NCBI GenBank assembly: GCA_944391615.1
Contig: CALXUE010000012.1
Span: 1 to 44,814, forward strand
DNA length: 44,814 bases
Direction: 5' to 3'
From: an uncultured Alphaproteobacteria bacterium
GTDB taxonomy: Bacteria; Pseudomonadota; Alphaproteobacteria; RF32; CAG-239
In this document: positions 15,631-24,699 of the stretch, one piece after another
Numbering within the stretch: the first letter of the stretch is position 1
Layout: each line of letters begins with the position of its first letter
Position numbers and translations under genes: made by a program
The notes under the pieces: model-generated
What the model saw: only the letters and a program-made list of their open reading frames with translations
Databases searched by the model: none
Told to the model about the DNA's origin: nothing

Positions 15631-16299
15631 ATGGGACAAAAAGTTAATCCTACAGGTCTTCGTTTGGGTGTTAACCGCACTTGGGACTCTCGTTGGTATG
15701 CCGATGAAAAGTTCTCTGACTACCTCCTCGAAGATTTAAATATTAAAAAATTCTTGAAAGAAAAATTGGCTCAGGCCGGCATCAGCAAGATTGTTATTGA
15801 ACGTCCTGCTAAAAAAGCCAGAGTTACAATTCATTCTGCAAGACCGGGTGTTGTAATTGGTAAAAAAGGTCAGGATATTGAGAATTTAAGAAAAGAAATT
15901 CAAAAATTGACTGATTCTGAAGTTCAATTGAACATCTTAGAAGTTAGAAAACCTGAGTTGGATGCTCAGTTGGTTGCTGATTCTGTTGCTCAGCAGTTGG
16001 AACGCCGTGTGGCTTTCCGCCGTGCAATGAAGAGAGTTATGCAGTCTGCTTTGCGCTTGGGTGCTGAGGGCATTAAAGTTAGCTGCTCGGGTCGTTTGGG
16101 TGGTGCTGAAATCGCTCGTACCGAGTATTATCGTGAAGGTCGTGTGCCTTTGCATACTTTGCGTGCTGACATTGATTATGCAACCTCAACAGCTCACACA
16201 ACTTATGGTGCCTGCGGCGTTAAAGTTTGGATCTATAAAGGCGAAATTATGGCTCATGATCCAATGGCTCAGGATAAAAAGTTGGCTGAACAAAAATAA
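15631..16299 (+). CDS. rpsC: 30S ribosomal protein S3
   Basis: A 222-residue mRNA-entry protein of the 30S subunit. [24 protein letters not shown] is the universal start; the KH domain motif is [18 protein letters not shown], and [26 protein letters not shown] follows. The ATG at 15631 starts the conserved MGQKVNP and has GGGGAG upstream; the open frame ten codons earlier is not used. Unlike the usual tight rpsC-rplP spacing, a 244-bp gap with its own promoter follows. Confidence 0.98.
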   Translation: MGQKVNPTGLRLGVNRTWDSRWYADEKFSDYLLEDLNIKKFLKEKLAQAGISKIVIERPAKKARVTIHSARPGVVIGKKGQDIENLRKEIQKLTDSEVQLNILEVRKPELDAQLVADSVAQQLERRVAFRRAMKRVMQSALRLGAEGIKVSCSGRLGGAEIARTEYYREGRVPLHTLRADIDYATSTAHTTYGACGVKVWIYKGEIMAHDPMAQDKKLAEQK

Positions 16300-16543
16300 T
16301 GGATTAGTTTGATGCGCTGAGGCGAAATCCTCCAAAGCTTTTTGTGAGAAAATCGCCTCGACGCTGAAAACTCTATACCGCATGAAAGTTTTTTGGTAAG
16401 TTGTTAAGGAAAAGTAAATTTCCTGTTGACAAAATTTTGCCCTCGTTGTATATTTACGCGAATTTTAGAGCGTATGGGAGGCTAGTTTTGGCGACTTCTT
16501 GCCGATTTATACTCCATGAGATTAGATTAAAGGTAATATAAAG
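16300..16543 (+). other. Gap between rpsC and rplP with hairpin and promoter
   Basis: No gene seen. GAGGCGA (16319-16325) pairs with TCGCCTC (16353-16359) around a 27-nt loop with no following T run, so it is not a standard terminator. The consensus promoter at 16426-16454 lies downstream, giving rplP a leader of about 80 nt. Confidence 0.7.
16426..16454 (+). promoter_or_regulatory. Strong promoter upstream of rplP
   Basis: TTGACA (16426-16431), exactly 17 nt, TATATT (16449-16454): close to the sigma-70 consensus. It would allow rplP and the genes after it to be transcribed independently of the S10 promoter. Confidence 0.8.
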
Positions 16544-16969
16544 ATGTTAAGTCCAAAAAGATTAAAGTTCCGCAAACAGCATAAAGGCCGTATTCACGGT
16601 ATGGCTAAGGGCGGTTCTGAATTAAGTTTCGGTTCATATGGATTGAAAGCTCTTACTCCGGATCGTGTGACTGCCCGCCAAATCGAGGCTGCAAGACGCG
16701 CTATTACCCGTGAAATGAAAAGAGCCGGTAAATTGTGGATCAGAATATTCCCAGATGTGCCAGTGTCTGACAAACCTGCTGAAGTCCGTATGGGTAAAGG
16801 TAAAGGTGCTGTTGAATATTGGTGCGCAAGAGTTAAGCCAGGTCGTATCTTATTTGAAGCTGGTGAAATTGATGAAGCTACCGCTCGTCAGGCTTTTGCT
16901 TTGGGTGCCGCTAAACTTGGTATCAAAACTAAGTTCGTTAAGCGTTTGAACTCAGAGATGGGAGAATAA
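16544..16969 (+). CDS. rplP: 50S ribosomal protein L16
   Basis: A 141-residue protein near the A site. [30 protein letters not shown] and the C-terminal [25 protein letters not shown] are diagnostic. A rather weak purine stretch (AAAGG) precedes the ATG. It is the first gene after an unusual internal promoter and leader. rpmC follows after 4 bp. Confidence 0.98.
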   Translation: MLSPKRLKFRKQHKGRIHGMAKGGSELSFGSYGLKALTPDRVTARQIEAARRAITREMKRAGKLWIRIFPDVPVSDKPAEVRMGKGKGAVEYWCARVKPGRILFEAGEIDEATARQAFALGAAKLGIKTKFVKRLNSEMGE

Positions 16970-16973
16970 TGTT

Positions 16974-17171
16974 ATGGTTAAAACAAAAGATCTTCGCGCT
17001 ATGTCACTTGATGAGTTGGAAACCAAATTGAATGAAAATAAAAAAGAACAGTTTAATTTGAGAATCCAACAGTCTACCGGACAATTGCAGAATACTGCTG
17101 CTATTCGCAAAGTTCGTCGTGAAATAGCTAAAATCAACACGCTCATCGCTGAGCGCAAGAAGAATAGTTAG
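16974..17171 (+). CDS. rpmC: 50S ribosomal protein L29
   Basis: A 65-residue helical hairpin protein at the exit tunnel. [56 protein letters not shown] has the usual L29 pattern and length. GGGAG lies upstream, inside the end of rplP. Confidence 0.96.
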   Translation: MVKTKDLRAMSLDELETKLNENKKEQFNLRIQQSTGQLQNTAAIRKVRREIAKINTLIAERKKNS

Positions 17172-17182
17172 GGAGAAAAATT

Positions 17183-17419
17183 ATGCCTAAAAGAATTCTT
17201 CAAGGTGTTGTTGTTAGTGATAAACAGGATAAAACCGTTGTCGTCAGCGTTGAACGTCAGGTCATGCACCCTGTTTATAAAAAGTTCGTCAAGAAAAGCA
17301 AAAAATATGCTGCTCATGATGAAAATAATCAGTACAAGGTTGGCGATCAGGTTTCTATTCAAGAATCCAGACCGTATTCTAAAACCAAAACTTGGACTGT
17401 GATTAGTAATAACGCCTAA
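17183..17419 (+). CDS. rpsQ: 30S ribosomal protein S17
   Basis: A 78-residue OB-fold protein of the 30S body. [44 protein letters not shown] and the [18 protein letters not shown] tail are S17 motifs. GGGAG lies nine nt before the ATG. Order rpmC-rpsQ-rplN is canonical. Confidence 0.97.
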   Translation: MPKRILQGVVVSDKQDKTVVVSVERQVMHPVYKKFVKKSKKYAAHDENNQYKVGDQVSIQESRPYSKTKTWTVISNNA

Positions 17420-17437
17420 GGGAAAAGGAATTAAAAA

Positions 17438-17806
17438 ATGATTCAGATGCAAACCAACCTGGATGTTGCAGATAATTCAGGAGCACGTCAGGTGCAGTGC
17501 ATTAAAGTTCTTGGCGGGTCCAAGAGAATGCATGCAACGGTCGGTGATGTCATAGTCGTTTCCGTTAAGGACGCTATGCCTAAGGGACGTGTGAAAAAAG
17601 GCGACGTCCTTAAAGCTGTTATCGTTCGCACAGCCAGCGATATCAGACGTAAAGACGGAAGTGTTATCCGTTTTGATTCTAACGCTGCAGTTCTTATTAA
17701 TAAAGATGGTGAACCTATCGGTACTCGTATCTTTGGTCCCGTTACAAGAGAGCTGCGTGCCAAGAAATTTATGAAAATAATTTCATTAGCACCGGAGGTT
17801 TTATAA
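17438..17806 (+). CDS. rplN: 50S ribosomal protein L14
   Basis: A 122-residue protein of the subunit interface. [30 protein letters not shown] is the universal start, and the C-terminal [28 protein letters not shown] is intact. Its stop codon shares one base with the rplX start (TAATG), so the two are translationally coupled. Confidence 0.98.
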   Translation: MIQMQTNLDVADNSGARQVQCIKVLGGSKRMHATVGDVIVVSVKDAMPKGRVKKGDVLKAVIVRTASDIRRKDGSVIRFDSNAAVLINKDGEPIGTRIFGPVTRELRAKKFMKIISLAPEVL

Positions 17807-18126
17807 TGAGCCTTAAACTTAAAATTAAAAAAGGTGATCAAGTCGTCGTTTTAACCGGTGAAGATAAAGGTAAAACCGGCGAAGTTGTTAAAGCTATGCC
17901 TAAAGAAGGTAAAGTGGTTGTTCAAGGTATTAATCTTGTTAAGAGACATACCAGACCAAGCCAAACTACTACTGGCGGCATTGTTACTAAAGAAGCACCA
18001 ATTAACGCCTCAAATGTGGCTCTTGTTGATCCTAAGACTAATAAGGCTACTAAAGTCGGCTATAAAGTCGTCGACGGCAAAAAAGTCCGCGTCGCTCGTA
18101 AGTCCGGTGAAGTAATCGATAAATAA
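17806..18126 (+). CDS. rplX: 50S ribosomal protein L24
   Basis: A 106-residue assembly-initiator protein. The KOW motif is [48 protein letters not shown] precedes the ATG within rplN, and the genes overlap by one base. Confidence 0.97.
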   Translation: MSLKLKIKKGDQVVVLTGEDKGKTGEVVKAMPKEGKVVVQGINLVKRHTRPSQTTTGGIVTKEAPINASNVALVDPKTNKATKVGYKVVDGKKVRVARKSGEVIDK

Positions 18127-18138
18127 GGGAATATCTAA

Positions 18139-18678
18139 ATGACAAATTTTGAAAAACTTTATAACGAAGTCATTAAGAAGAATCTCGTCGAAAAATTCGG
18201 TTACAAAAACGTACACGAGATTCCGAAGTTGACTAAAATCGTTTTGAATATGGGTATCGGCGAGGCCGTTACCGATAAGAAAAAACTGAACAATGCCCTT
18301 GAGGAAATGGCTTTGATTGCCGGTCAAAAACCGGTTGTTACCAAAGCTCGTAAATCAATCGCTACCTTTAAGTTGAGAGATGGCATGCCTATCGGCTGCA
18401 AGGTTACTCTGCGTTCTGACAGAATGTATGAATTCCTTGAAAGATTAGTTAATATGGCTTTGCCTCGCATCAGAGATTTTCACGGTATTACCGGAAAGAA
18501 CTTTGATGGTAAGGGAAATTTTGCTTTCGGTATTAAAGAGCAAATCATTTTCCCAGAAATCAACTATGAAAAGGTTGAAAATGTTAGAGGTATGGATATT
18601 GTGATTTGTACTTCTGCTAAAACTGATGAAGAAGCTAAGTTCCTCCTCACCTCTTTTAACCTTCCATATAAGAAATAA
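18139..18678 (+). CDS. rplE: 50S ribosomal protein L5
   Basis: A 179-residue protein that binds 5S rRNA in the central protuberance. [45 protein letters not shown] and [20 protein letters not shown] are diagnostic, and the length is standard. AAGGG lies upstream of the ATG. Confidence 0.98.
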   Translation: MTNFEKLYNEVIKKNLVEKFGYKNVHEIPKLTKIVLNMGIGEAVTDKKKLNNALEEMALIAGQKPVVTKARKSIATFKLRDGMPIGCKVTLRSDRMYEFLERLVNMALPRIRDFHGITGKNFDGKGNFAFGIKEQIIFPEINYEKVENVRGMDIVICTSAKTDEEAKFLLTSFNLPYKK

Positions 18679-18693
18679 GCGGAGATTTATACA

Positions 18694-18999
18694 ATGGCAA
18701 AAACAAGTTCAGTTTATAGAAACTTGAAAAGAGTTAAGATGGCAGAGAAGTATGCTAATCGCCGTCTTAAATTAAAGAAAATTGCTGATGACAAAAATGC
18801 ATCTCCGGAAGAGAGATTTAATGCTACTTTGAAATTGGCTGCATTGCCGAGAAATTCTGCACGTATTCGTATTAGAAATCGTTGCAAAATCACCGGTCGT
18901 GCTCGTGGTGTTTACCGGAAATTTGGCCTCTGCCGTAATGAATTAAGAGAGATGGCAAGCTTTGGCGAAATTCCTGGTTTAGTTAAATCTAGCTGGTAG
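18694..18999 (+). CDS. rpsN: 30S ribosomal protein S14
   Basis: A 101-residue S14 of the long, zinc-free form: the C-terminal [41 protein letters not shown] lacks the paired CxxC motifs of the short type. That is the usual form in Alphaproteobacteria. GGAG lies about ten nt before the ATG. Confidence 0.97.
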   Translation: MAKTSSVYRNLKRVKMAEKYANRRLKLKKIADDKNASPEERFNATLKLAALPRNSARIRIRNRCKITGRARGVYRKFGLCRNELREMASFGEIPGLVKSSW

Positions 19000-19016
19000 T
19001 TGGGAGGTTAAAGACT

Positions 19017-19415
19017 ATGTCTATGTCTGATACTTTGGGCGATATGCTCACACGCATTAGAAACGCACAAAGAGCGAAGAAAAATGAGGTCGTTTCTCCT
19101 GCTTCTCGCTTGCGTGAAAGTGTTTTGGATGTTCTCAAAAAAGAAGGTTATATTGCCGGTTATGAACGCGTCAATGTTAAACCTGGTGTTGATGAACTCC
19201 ATATTCAATTGAAGTATCATGAAGGTACTTCTGTTATTACTGAAATTTACCGTGTGTCTACTCCGGGCAGAAGAGTTTATTCTTCAGTTAAAGATTTGCC
19301 TAGAGTTTACAATGGCTTGGGTATTTCTATCATTTCTACACCTCAAGGTGTTATGAGTGATAATGAAGCTCGTAAAGCCAATGTCGGCGGTGAAATTTTG
19401 TGTCAAGTATTTTAA
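19017..19415 (+). CDS. rpsH: 30S ribosomal protein S8
   Basis: A 132-residue 30S assembly protein and, in E. coli, the translational repressor of the spc operon. [18 protein letters not shown] and the C-terminal [33 protein letters not shown] are diagnostic. The first ATG is chosen because GGGAGG lies nine nt before it; the second ATG two codons on is farther from it. Confidence 0.97.
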   Translation: MSMSDTLGDMLTRIRNAQRAKKNEVVSPASRLRESVLDVLKKEGYIAGYERVNVKPGVDELHIQLKYHEGTSVITEIYRVSTPGRRVYSSVKDLPRVYNGLGISIISTPQGVMSDNEARKANVGGEILCQVF

Positions 19416-19427
19416 GGGAGAAATCGG

Positions 19428-19970
19428 ATGTCTAGAATTGGTAAATATCCTGTTATCATCCCTGAAGGTGTTACCGTGGCTTTGGATGGTAATAATGTTG
19501 TTAAAGCCAAAGGTAAGCTGGGTGAATTAAGCGTTAAGTTTGATGAATCTCATATTAACGTTAAAATTGAAGACGGAAAAGTTGTTGTTACCCCATTGTC
19601 TGAGTCTAAAATTGCTCGTGCTTTGTGGGGTACCGTTCGTGCTGAAATCCACACCATCGTTCAAGGTGTTCATGATGGTTTCAAAAAGAATTTGGAACTC
19701 GTTGGTGTGGGTTATAAAGCTCGTGTCGAGGGAACCAAAAAATTGGTTTTGTCTTTGGGCTTTTCTCATGATGTTGATTTTGCTATTCCACAAGGTATTT
19801 CTATTACCTGTGCGAGCCCGACTCAGATTACTATTTCCGGTGCTGATAAACAGCTCGTCGGCCAAATCGCTCAAAATATTCGTAAATACAGAAAACCTGA
19901 ACCTTATAAAGGTAAAGGCGTAAAGTTCGAAGGCGAATATATCCGTCGTAAAGAAGGCAAGAAGAAATAA
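19428..19970 (+). CDS. rplF: 50S ribosomal protein L6
   Basis: A 180-residue protein near the factor-binding site. [46 protein letters not shown] and the C-terminal [30 protein letters not shown] are L6 motifs. GGGAG precedes the ATG. Length is normal. Confidence 0.98.
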   Translation: MSRIGKYPVIIPEGVTVALDGNNVVKAKGKLGELSVKFDESHINVKIEDGKVVVTPLSESKIARALWGTVRAEIHTIVQGVHDGFKKNLELVGVGYKARVEGTKKLVLSLGFSHDVDFAIPQGISITCASPTQITISGADKQLVGQIAQNIRKYRKPEPYKGKGVKFEGEYIRRKEGKKK

Positions 19971-19980
19971 GGATAAATCA

Positions 19981-20343
19981 ATGAATACGCCAAGAAAGTT
20001 ATTTGAAAAAAGAAAAGCTCGCGTTAGAATCGCTTTGAAAAACGCTGCTAACGGTAAACCAAGACTTTCGGTTTTTCGCAGCGGTAAGCATATCTATGCG
20101 CAGATTATTGACGATCTTAAGGGTGTTACTTTGGTTTCTGCCTCTACTTTGGATAAGGAAATCAGAGATGGCATTAAGAAGTCATCTACAGTCGAAGCTG
20201 CCGGCGTTATCGGTAAAACTATTGCCGAACGCGCAGTTAAAAATGGTGTTAGTGAAGTTGTCTTCGACAGAGGCGGCTATATCTATCACGGTCGTGTTAA
20301 AGCATTGGCTGACGCTGCGCGCGCTGCCGGTTTGAAGTTTTAG
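19981..20343 (+). CDS. rplR: 50S ribosomal protein L18
   Basis: A 120-residue 5S rRNA-binding protein. [35 protein letters not shown] and the C-terminal [26 protein letters not shown] are diagnostic. AAGGA precedes the ATG. Confidence 0.98.
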   Translation: MNTPRKLFEKRKARVRIALKNAANGKPRLSVFRSGKHIYAQIIDDLKGVTLVSASTLDKEIRDGIKKSSTVEAAGVIGKTIAERAVKNGVSEVVFDRGGYIYHGRVKALADAARAAGLKF

Positions 20344-20353
20344 GAGATAAAAT

Positions 20354-20917
20354 ATGGCACAAGCTGTAGATCGTCGTAAAGCAGAGAAAAAAGAAGAACT
20401 GGTTGAAAAACTCGTTCATATCAATCGTGTAGCTAAAACCGTTAAAGGCGGTCGTAATATGTCTTTTGCTGCTGTGGTTGTTGTTGGTGACCAAAAAGGC
20501 CGTGTCGGCTTTGGGTCTGGCAAAGCTGCTGAAGTTCCGGAAGCTATTACTAAAGCTACAAATGAAGCAAGAAAAAATATGGTACGCATTCCTTTGCGTG
20601 AGGGTAGAACTCTTCACCATGATGTTAAAGGTTCTTTTGGCGCAGGTAAGGTTATTTTGAGAACTGCTCCTGCCGGTACCGGTGTTATTGCCGGCGGACC
20701 TATGCGTGCTATCTTTGAAGTGCTCGGTGTGCAAGATGTTGTTGCTAAATCTTTGGGCTCTAACAACCCTTATAATATGATTAAGGCAACATTTAATGCA
20801 TTGCAATCAATTAATTCTCCGAGAATGGTTGCTGCTAAACGTGGCAAAAAGGTTGGAGATATTGTGAGCCGCCGCGAAAACTCTTCAAACATTAAAATGG
20901 AAAAAGAGGAGGCTTAA
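20354..20917 (+). CDS. rpsE: 30S ribosomal protein S5
   Basis: A 187-residue protein of the 30S decoding region and mRNA entry. The S5 core reads [44 protein letters not shown], followed by [43 protein letters not shown]. The acidic tail (NIKMEKEEA) is short. AGGAG lies upstream; rpmD starts 3 bp after the stop. Confidence 0.98.
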   Translation: MAQAVDRRKAEKKEELVEKLVHINRVAKTVKGGRNMSFAAVVVVGDQKGRVGFGSGKAAEVPEAITKATNEARKNMVRIPLREGRTLHHDVKGSFGAGKVILRTAPAGTGVIAGGPMRAIFEVLGVQDVVAKSLGSNNPYNMIKATFNALQSINSPRMVAAKRGKKVGDIVSRRENSSNIKMEKEEA

Positions 20918-20920
20918 TCG

Positions 20921-21106
20921 ATGGCTAACAAAAAAACAATAAAAGTAACTCAGATTGCTAGTACAATTGGCCGTCCTGCCAGTCAAGAAGCTGTTTTGAA
21001 AGGTTTGGGATTGGGCAAACTTCATAGAACCAGAGAGTTGGAAGATACTCCTTCTATTCGTGGTATGATTAAAAAAGTCAGCCACTTGGTTAAAGTTGAA
21101 GAATAA
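20921..21106 (+). CDS. rpmD: 50S ribosomal protein L30
   Basis: A 61-residue 50S protein. [53 protein letters not shown] has the whole L30 pattern. AGGAGG at the end of rpsE serves as ribosome binding site. The gap to rplO (159 bp) is unusually long and holds a large hairpin. Confidence 0.97.
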   Translation: MANKKTIKVTQIASTIGRPASQEAVLKGLGLGKLHRTRELEDTPSIRGMIKKVSHLVKVEE

Positions 21107-21120
21107 TTTATAAAACTGAA

Positions 21121-21220
21121 AGGAGGCCGGCAAGGAAAAGATAACAGGGATGTGACGCTAGGGTGGAAAATATTTTTACTTGTGGTCGCATGTTATGTTA
21201 TTTCTTGTCCGGATGCTCCT
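21121..21220 (+). other. Long imperfect hairpin between rpmD and rplO
   Basis: AGGAG (21121-21125) pairs with CTCCT (21216-21220), CCGG (21127-21130) with CCGG (21209-21212), and the arms between them are largely complementary (AAGATAACA against TGTTATGTTATTTCTT). The structure spans 100 nt within the r-protein transcript. No T run follows. It could be a binding site for an r-protein feedback regulator; no direct evidence. Confidence 0.6.
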
Positions 21221-21265
21221 AAGGTTTTTATCTGAGTTTAACAAAAGAAAATTAGGTGAAAAACA

Positions 21266-21718
21266 ATGAAACTTAATGAAATTAAAGACAACGAAGGCGC
21301 AAGAAAATCTCGCAAGCGTGTTGCTCGCGGATTGGGTTGTGGCTCCGGAAAAACTGCCGGCAGAGGTCAGAAAGGTCAAAAAGCTCGTTCTGGCGTTGCT
21401 GTTCGTAGTTTCGAAGGTGGTCAGATGCCGATTTATCGTCGTTTGCCGAAACACGGATTTAATAATCCATTCGCAAAAACCTTTGCTGTTGTTAATTTGG
21501 ATAGCATCCAAAAGGCTATTGATGCCGGTAAGCTTTCTGCTCAGGAAATCACTGTTGAATCTTTGATGAATGCTAACTTGGTTAGCAAAAAGTTAGACGG
21601 TGTTCGTTTGCTGGCTCGTGGCGCAATTAACTCTAGCATTAATATCACTGTTAATTCGGCTTCTAAATCAGCTATTGAGGCTGTTGAAAAAGCTGGTGGC
21701 AAGGTTACGATTGCATAA
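21266..21718 (+). CDS. rplO: 50S ribosomal protein L15
   Basis: A 150-residue 50S assembly protein. [44 protein letters not shown] and [17 protein letters not shown] are diagnostic. The ribosome binding site is weak (TTAGGTG). secY normally follows closely; here a terminator and 4.7 kb of accessory DNA come first. Confidence 0.97.
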   Translation: MKLNEIKDNEGARKSRKRVARGLGCGSGKTAGRGQKGQKARSGVAVRSFEGGQMPIYRRLPKHGFNNPFAKTFAVVNLDSIQKAIDAGKLSAQEITVESLMNANLVSKKLDGVRLLARGAINSSINITVNSASKSAIEAVEKAGGKVTIA

Positions 21719-21737
21719 ATAATTTTGCGTGATTTTG

Positions 21738-21767
21738 AAAAGGCGGGGATTTTTCTCCGCCTTTTTT
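21738..21767 (+). terminator. Terminator after rplO
   Basis: AAAAGGCGG (21738-21746) pairs with CCGCCTTTT (21757-21765), with T residues continuing to 21767. It ends the S10-spc transcript ahead of secY. Confidence 0.92.
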
Positions 21768-21849
21768 GTGTGTTTGGAATGGCTGTAAATTGTTTGTAGG
21801 ATGATTGGTGGGTATGTGATGTTGTGTGAAAAAAAATTAATGTGACTGT

Positions 21850-22330
21850 ACATGTGTCAAATTTTGTCCAAGCGTGTAAAGGGGAAAATTTCGAAAAGAG
21901 AGAAAGAGAATAAGGGAGAGGGAAACTTAGAAAGTGAGGATGACTTAGAATGCGGAGGGGAGAGGGAAACTTAGAAGGTGAGGATGACTTAGAATGCGGA
22001 GGGGAAGTTAGAATGCAAAAAGGGCTTAGAAGAAGAAAAGAAGTTAGAAAGCGAAAGGACTTAGAAGGTGAAGTGAAGTTGGAAAGTGGAGAGAATTTAG
22101 AAGCAAAGAGTATTTAGAAAGTGAAAAGAATCTAGAAAGTGAAAAGAGCTTGGAAAGAGATGCGGAAAATTAGAAAGTGAGGAGAAAAATTAGATTGAGG
22201 AAAGGTCTTGGAAAGCGAAGATAAGTTAAAAGGTGGAGAGAAGTTGGAAGGGGAAGAAAGAAGTTAGAAGGTAAGAAAAAAGTTAGAATGAGAAAATTGA
22301 GAGAAAATTGTGAAAAAGGACATGTGTTTA
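21850..22330 (+). repeat. Purine-rich repeat tract 1 (non-coding)
   Basis: About 470 bp of A/G-rich sequence made of degenerate short repeats built around TTAGAA or TTGGAA, each followed by an A/G-rich run. Two 44-nt copies stand in tandem at 21914-21957 and 21958-22001, differing at one position. The tract starts after TGTCAAATTTTGTCCAA (21855-21871) and is bracketed by ACATGTGT at 21850 and 22320. No ORF, tRNA or rRNA is seen. The rest of the gap from the terminator to 22476 holds nothing I recognise. Confidence 0.75.
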
Positions 22331-22476
22331 TGGTATGGGGGCTAACTCTATCTTTGTAGCGTTGAGTAAAAAATTTGAGAAATAATGCGGTGGAAATATG
22401 TCTAAATTTATTTTTATTTTCGATGCTTTATTCTTATAGTTTAGCAAATGTTAATTCTAAAATGAAAGGGAAGGGC

Positions 22477-22883
22477 ATGAATAAGGTAATTGTCTATGAA
22501 GAAGTTATTCAAAAATATATGAAAGCTTTGGCAGAGTATGGCTTAGAAGGTTTATGTGATTTGTTTACGCCGGAAGCGAATGTTTATTCTCCGCTGTTGG
22601 GATGGTTGGAACCGCGTGTCTTTTTTGAAAAAATGTGTGTGTTGTCCGATGTTAAAAAATCGTGGCAAAAGCTGCATAATACTTTGGTCAGCAACAGAGG
22701 GTAAGCCGGTGATGATTAAGCATTTTACTTATCATTGGGCCGTTAAAGATGGGCGCGAAACAACCTTTGAGGTTTTGTGATGTGTTTGAGTTTGATGACA
22801 ATAACAAGATTGAGAAAGAAACGATTATCTATGATACGCATCAACTGATAATCGATATGGGTGGTAATCCGTTGGATTTTTAA
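22477..22883 (+). pseudogene. NTF2/SnoaL-like protein, frameshifted
   Basis: Three reading frames in sequence give one NTF2-like protein of ~135 residues: MNKVIVYEEVIQKYMKALAEYGLEGLCDLFTPEANVYSPLLGW to about HNTLVSNRG, then KPVMIKHFTYHWAVKDGRETTFE, then CDVFEFDDNNKIEKETIIYDTHQ to the stop at 22881. Shifts are needed near 22700 and 22770. The family is a cone-shaped fold used by small ligand-binding proteins and isomerases. GGGAAGGG precedes the ATG. Two shifts point to a decayed gene more than to a single sequencing error. Confidence 0.7.
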
Positions 22884-23094
22884 AGCATCTGGGAGCAGAA
22901 AATTTCCCGCTTGTATGAGTTGAGGTTTTGTGGTATTTTCTATAAAGTGATAACATATTAATTTATTCTATTATTTTGCAGGCAGTTTTTCATATCTCTT
23001 AATTTTTGAGAAAATGATTAATTCAATTTAATAGAATTTTATTTATGAATAAAAGGAGAGATTGTCTGGTCTTTTCTTATAAAATTTTAGTGGT

Positions 23095-23289
23095 ATGGGA
23101 AAAATTGATAAAGTGATTGCGGTAGGATTTATATTGGCAGCAGCAGGTATTGCTGGTATGTGGATTGCTGGATTTAACGGCAATCTGGATGTTGCCGCGG
23201 TTTTCCTCTTAGGAGGAGGAATTTGCGCCTATTTTGCACTTTGCGCTATAGGTTTAAAATCACTCCGCCGTTGGCAGAGGGGATATTAG
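23095..23289 (+). CDS. Small membrane protein (64 aa)
   Basis: A 64-residue protein with two likely membrane helices (residues 6-27, VIAVGFILAAAGIAGMWIAG, and 33-54, VAAVFLLGGGICAYFALCAIG) and a basic C terminus. Function unknown. There is no Shine-Dalgarno sequence close to the ATG; AAAGGAG lies more than 35 nt upstream. A terminator follows. Confidence 0.55.
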   Translation: MGKIDKVIAVGFILAAAGIAGMWIAGFNGNLDVAAVFLLGGGICAYFALCAIGLKSLRRWQRGY

Positions 23290-23303
23290 TCCGCAATCAT
23301 AAA

Positions 23304-23346
23304 AAATAAAACGGGGATTCAAAGCTGAATCCTCGTTTTATTTTTA
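23304..23346. terminator. Bidirectional terminator
   Basis: A long stem pairs the AAAATAAAACG-GGATTCA side with TGAATCC-CGTTTTATTTTT across a 4-nt loop, between the convergent genes ending at 23289 (+) and 23376 (-). Confidence 0.9.
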
Positions 23347-23375
23347 TAAGTGTTACTGTTGGTTCATGAAGCGGC

Positions 23376-23927
23376 CTATATTGTTCGGGAGGCAAAAATA
23401 GAATATTGTGTTTTTTTCTTGTTTAATTCTGTGATGGACTTTTGTGCCAGCTCTGTTTCCGGTGTGTATTTTTTTTCCGGAGAGGTTGCATAAAAGTGTG
23501 ACAGAACATTTGCTTCCAGCCGTGATAAAAAGAGTTTCTTGTCAAGGGGAGTTATGTGTGTTTCTTCCTTAAACAAAAAATAGATCTTTAATCCGTAGGC
23601 AAAATTATAATCCAAAGTGCGCCCCCCTATCAAATCATGCAGAAAATTTTTAAATGAATCTTCGGCTTGGGGATAATCCTTAAAGCATTTCAGATAAAAA
23701 TTTTTGATTTTTTTTCGTTGGAGGCGTGTTTTGTTGGGTTGATTGAATGTTGAGTCAAAACACAGCATTTGCTGCAGCCCAAGCATGAAAGAAAATAAAT
23801 CTTGCGCATAACTTTTGCTGACACAGCGTCGGATGGTTGCTTCATTTGAAAAGGTTGGACTGTTGGTTTGGTAGATGTGAAGTAGTTTGTAGTTCAACGT
23901 CTTTTCGTGTAAATCTGTTTTTTTCAT
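23376..23927 (-). CDS. Hypothetical protein (183 aa)
   Basis: A basic, mostly helical 183-residue protein I do not recognise (for example NKTRLQRKKIKNFYLKCFKDYPQAEDSFKNFLHDLIGG). No signal or membrane segment. There is no Shine-Dalgarno sequence; the leader carries TTATTATTAATT 18 nt before the ATG, and a TTGAC-N6-GTCAA palindrome lies at 23981-23996. This layout matches the gene starting at 1912. Confidence 0.65.
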   Translation of the reverse strand: MKKTDLHEKTLNYKLLHIYQTNSPTFSNEATIRRCVSKSYAQDLFSFMLGLQQMLCFDSTFNQPNKTRLQRKKIKNFYLKCFKDYPQAEDSFKNFLHDLIGGRTLDYNFAYGLKIYFLFKEETHITPLDKKLFLSRLEANVLSHFYATSPEKKYTPETELAQKSITELNKKKTQYSIFASRTI

Positions 23928-23980
23928 AATTTATAATAATTAAATAATTAATAATAAAAATCTTTATCTTTCTATCATAT

Positions 23981-23996
23981 TTGACTTTTTTGTCAA
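23981..23996 (-). promoter_or_regulatory. Promoter/operator palindrome TTGAC-N6-GTCAA
   Basis: A perfect inverted repeat with TTGAC and GTCAA half-sites upstream of the gene starting at 23927, like those at 680-695 and 1979-1993. Confidence 0.45.
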
Positions 23997-24062
23997 TATT
24001 TTATTTGCCAGAATTTATTTTTTTTTCTGTGGTTTTAATAATGATTTGGTTTAGATTTAGAT

Positions 24063-24689
24063 TTAGATCGTTATGTTGTTTTGATGGAGTTTTATAAGGG
24101 CCAAAGGTGTTGGCGTGGGGGCTAAAATTCCGTTTTGTGGAATGGGTATTTGGGAAATGATTTCAACTCCTTTATTTTGGGCGGTTGCTATCGGCATGCC
24201 GTTTTCCATCTCATATAATGTTTGTTTGGGTATGAGGATAATCGCCGGGTTGTCAAGCGGTTGCATTTTGTCTTGTTCCGTAAGTTCTGTTTTATACACA
24301 AAGACATTGGTGTAGCTCTTCCGACCGATCTCGCTTCGTTTGTTTTGGAAGATAAATGCTGGGAGAGGATTTTTTGCTGTTGCCATTATTTGTTTGATTT
24401 CAAGTTGTTCTTTGGTGATAAGGGGTGTTTCTTGTGTTAAAGTGGGTAAAAGATTAAATGAACAGCCGATTTCTTCTTTTGCTTCACGGTGTAGGGCTTC
24501 CAATAATGTTTCTTGCGGCTTGACTTTTCCGCCGATGCCGCCAAAATATAAAATATCATTTTGATTTTTATCTTTGCCCCAGCGATTTTTCGGTTGAAGC
24601 GTAAAGCAATATTTATCTTTAATTATGGTTATCATCGCGACAGAGATGTCGGTATCTTCGGCTTGGATGAAATTTTCGATATTTGTCAT
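24063..24689 (-). CDS. Nudix hydrolase
   Basis: A 208-residue Nudix protein. The Nudix box is complete: GGKVKPQETLLEALHREAKEEIG (G-x5-E-x7-REAxEExG). The substrate cannot be read from the sequence; the family cleaves nucleoside diphosphates linked to another group. The ATG at 24689 is chosen because AAGGA lies seven nt upstream; the frame is open 21 codons earlier, inside the end of the preceding mutarotase gene. It is probably co-transcribed with that disrupted gene. Confidence 0.85.
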   Translation of the reverse strand: MTNIENFIQAEDTDISVAMITIIKDKYCFTLQPKNRWGKDKNQNDILYFGGIGGKVKPQETLLEALHREAKEEIGCSFNLLPTLTQETPLITKEQLEIKQIMATAKNPLPAFIFQNKRSEIGRKSYTNVFVYKTELTEQDKMQPLDNPAIILIPKQTLYEMENGMPIATAQNKGVEIISQIPIPQNGILAPTPTPLALIKLHQNNITI

Positions 24690-24699
24690 CGGTTGTTCC

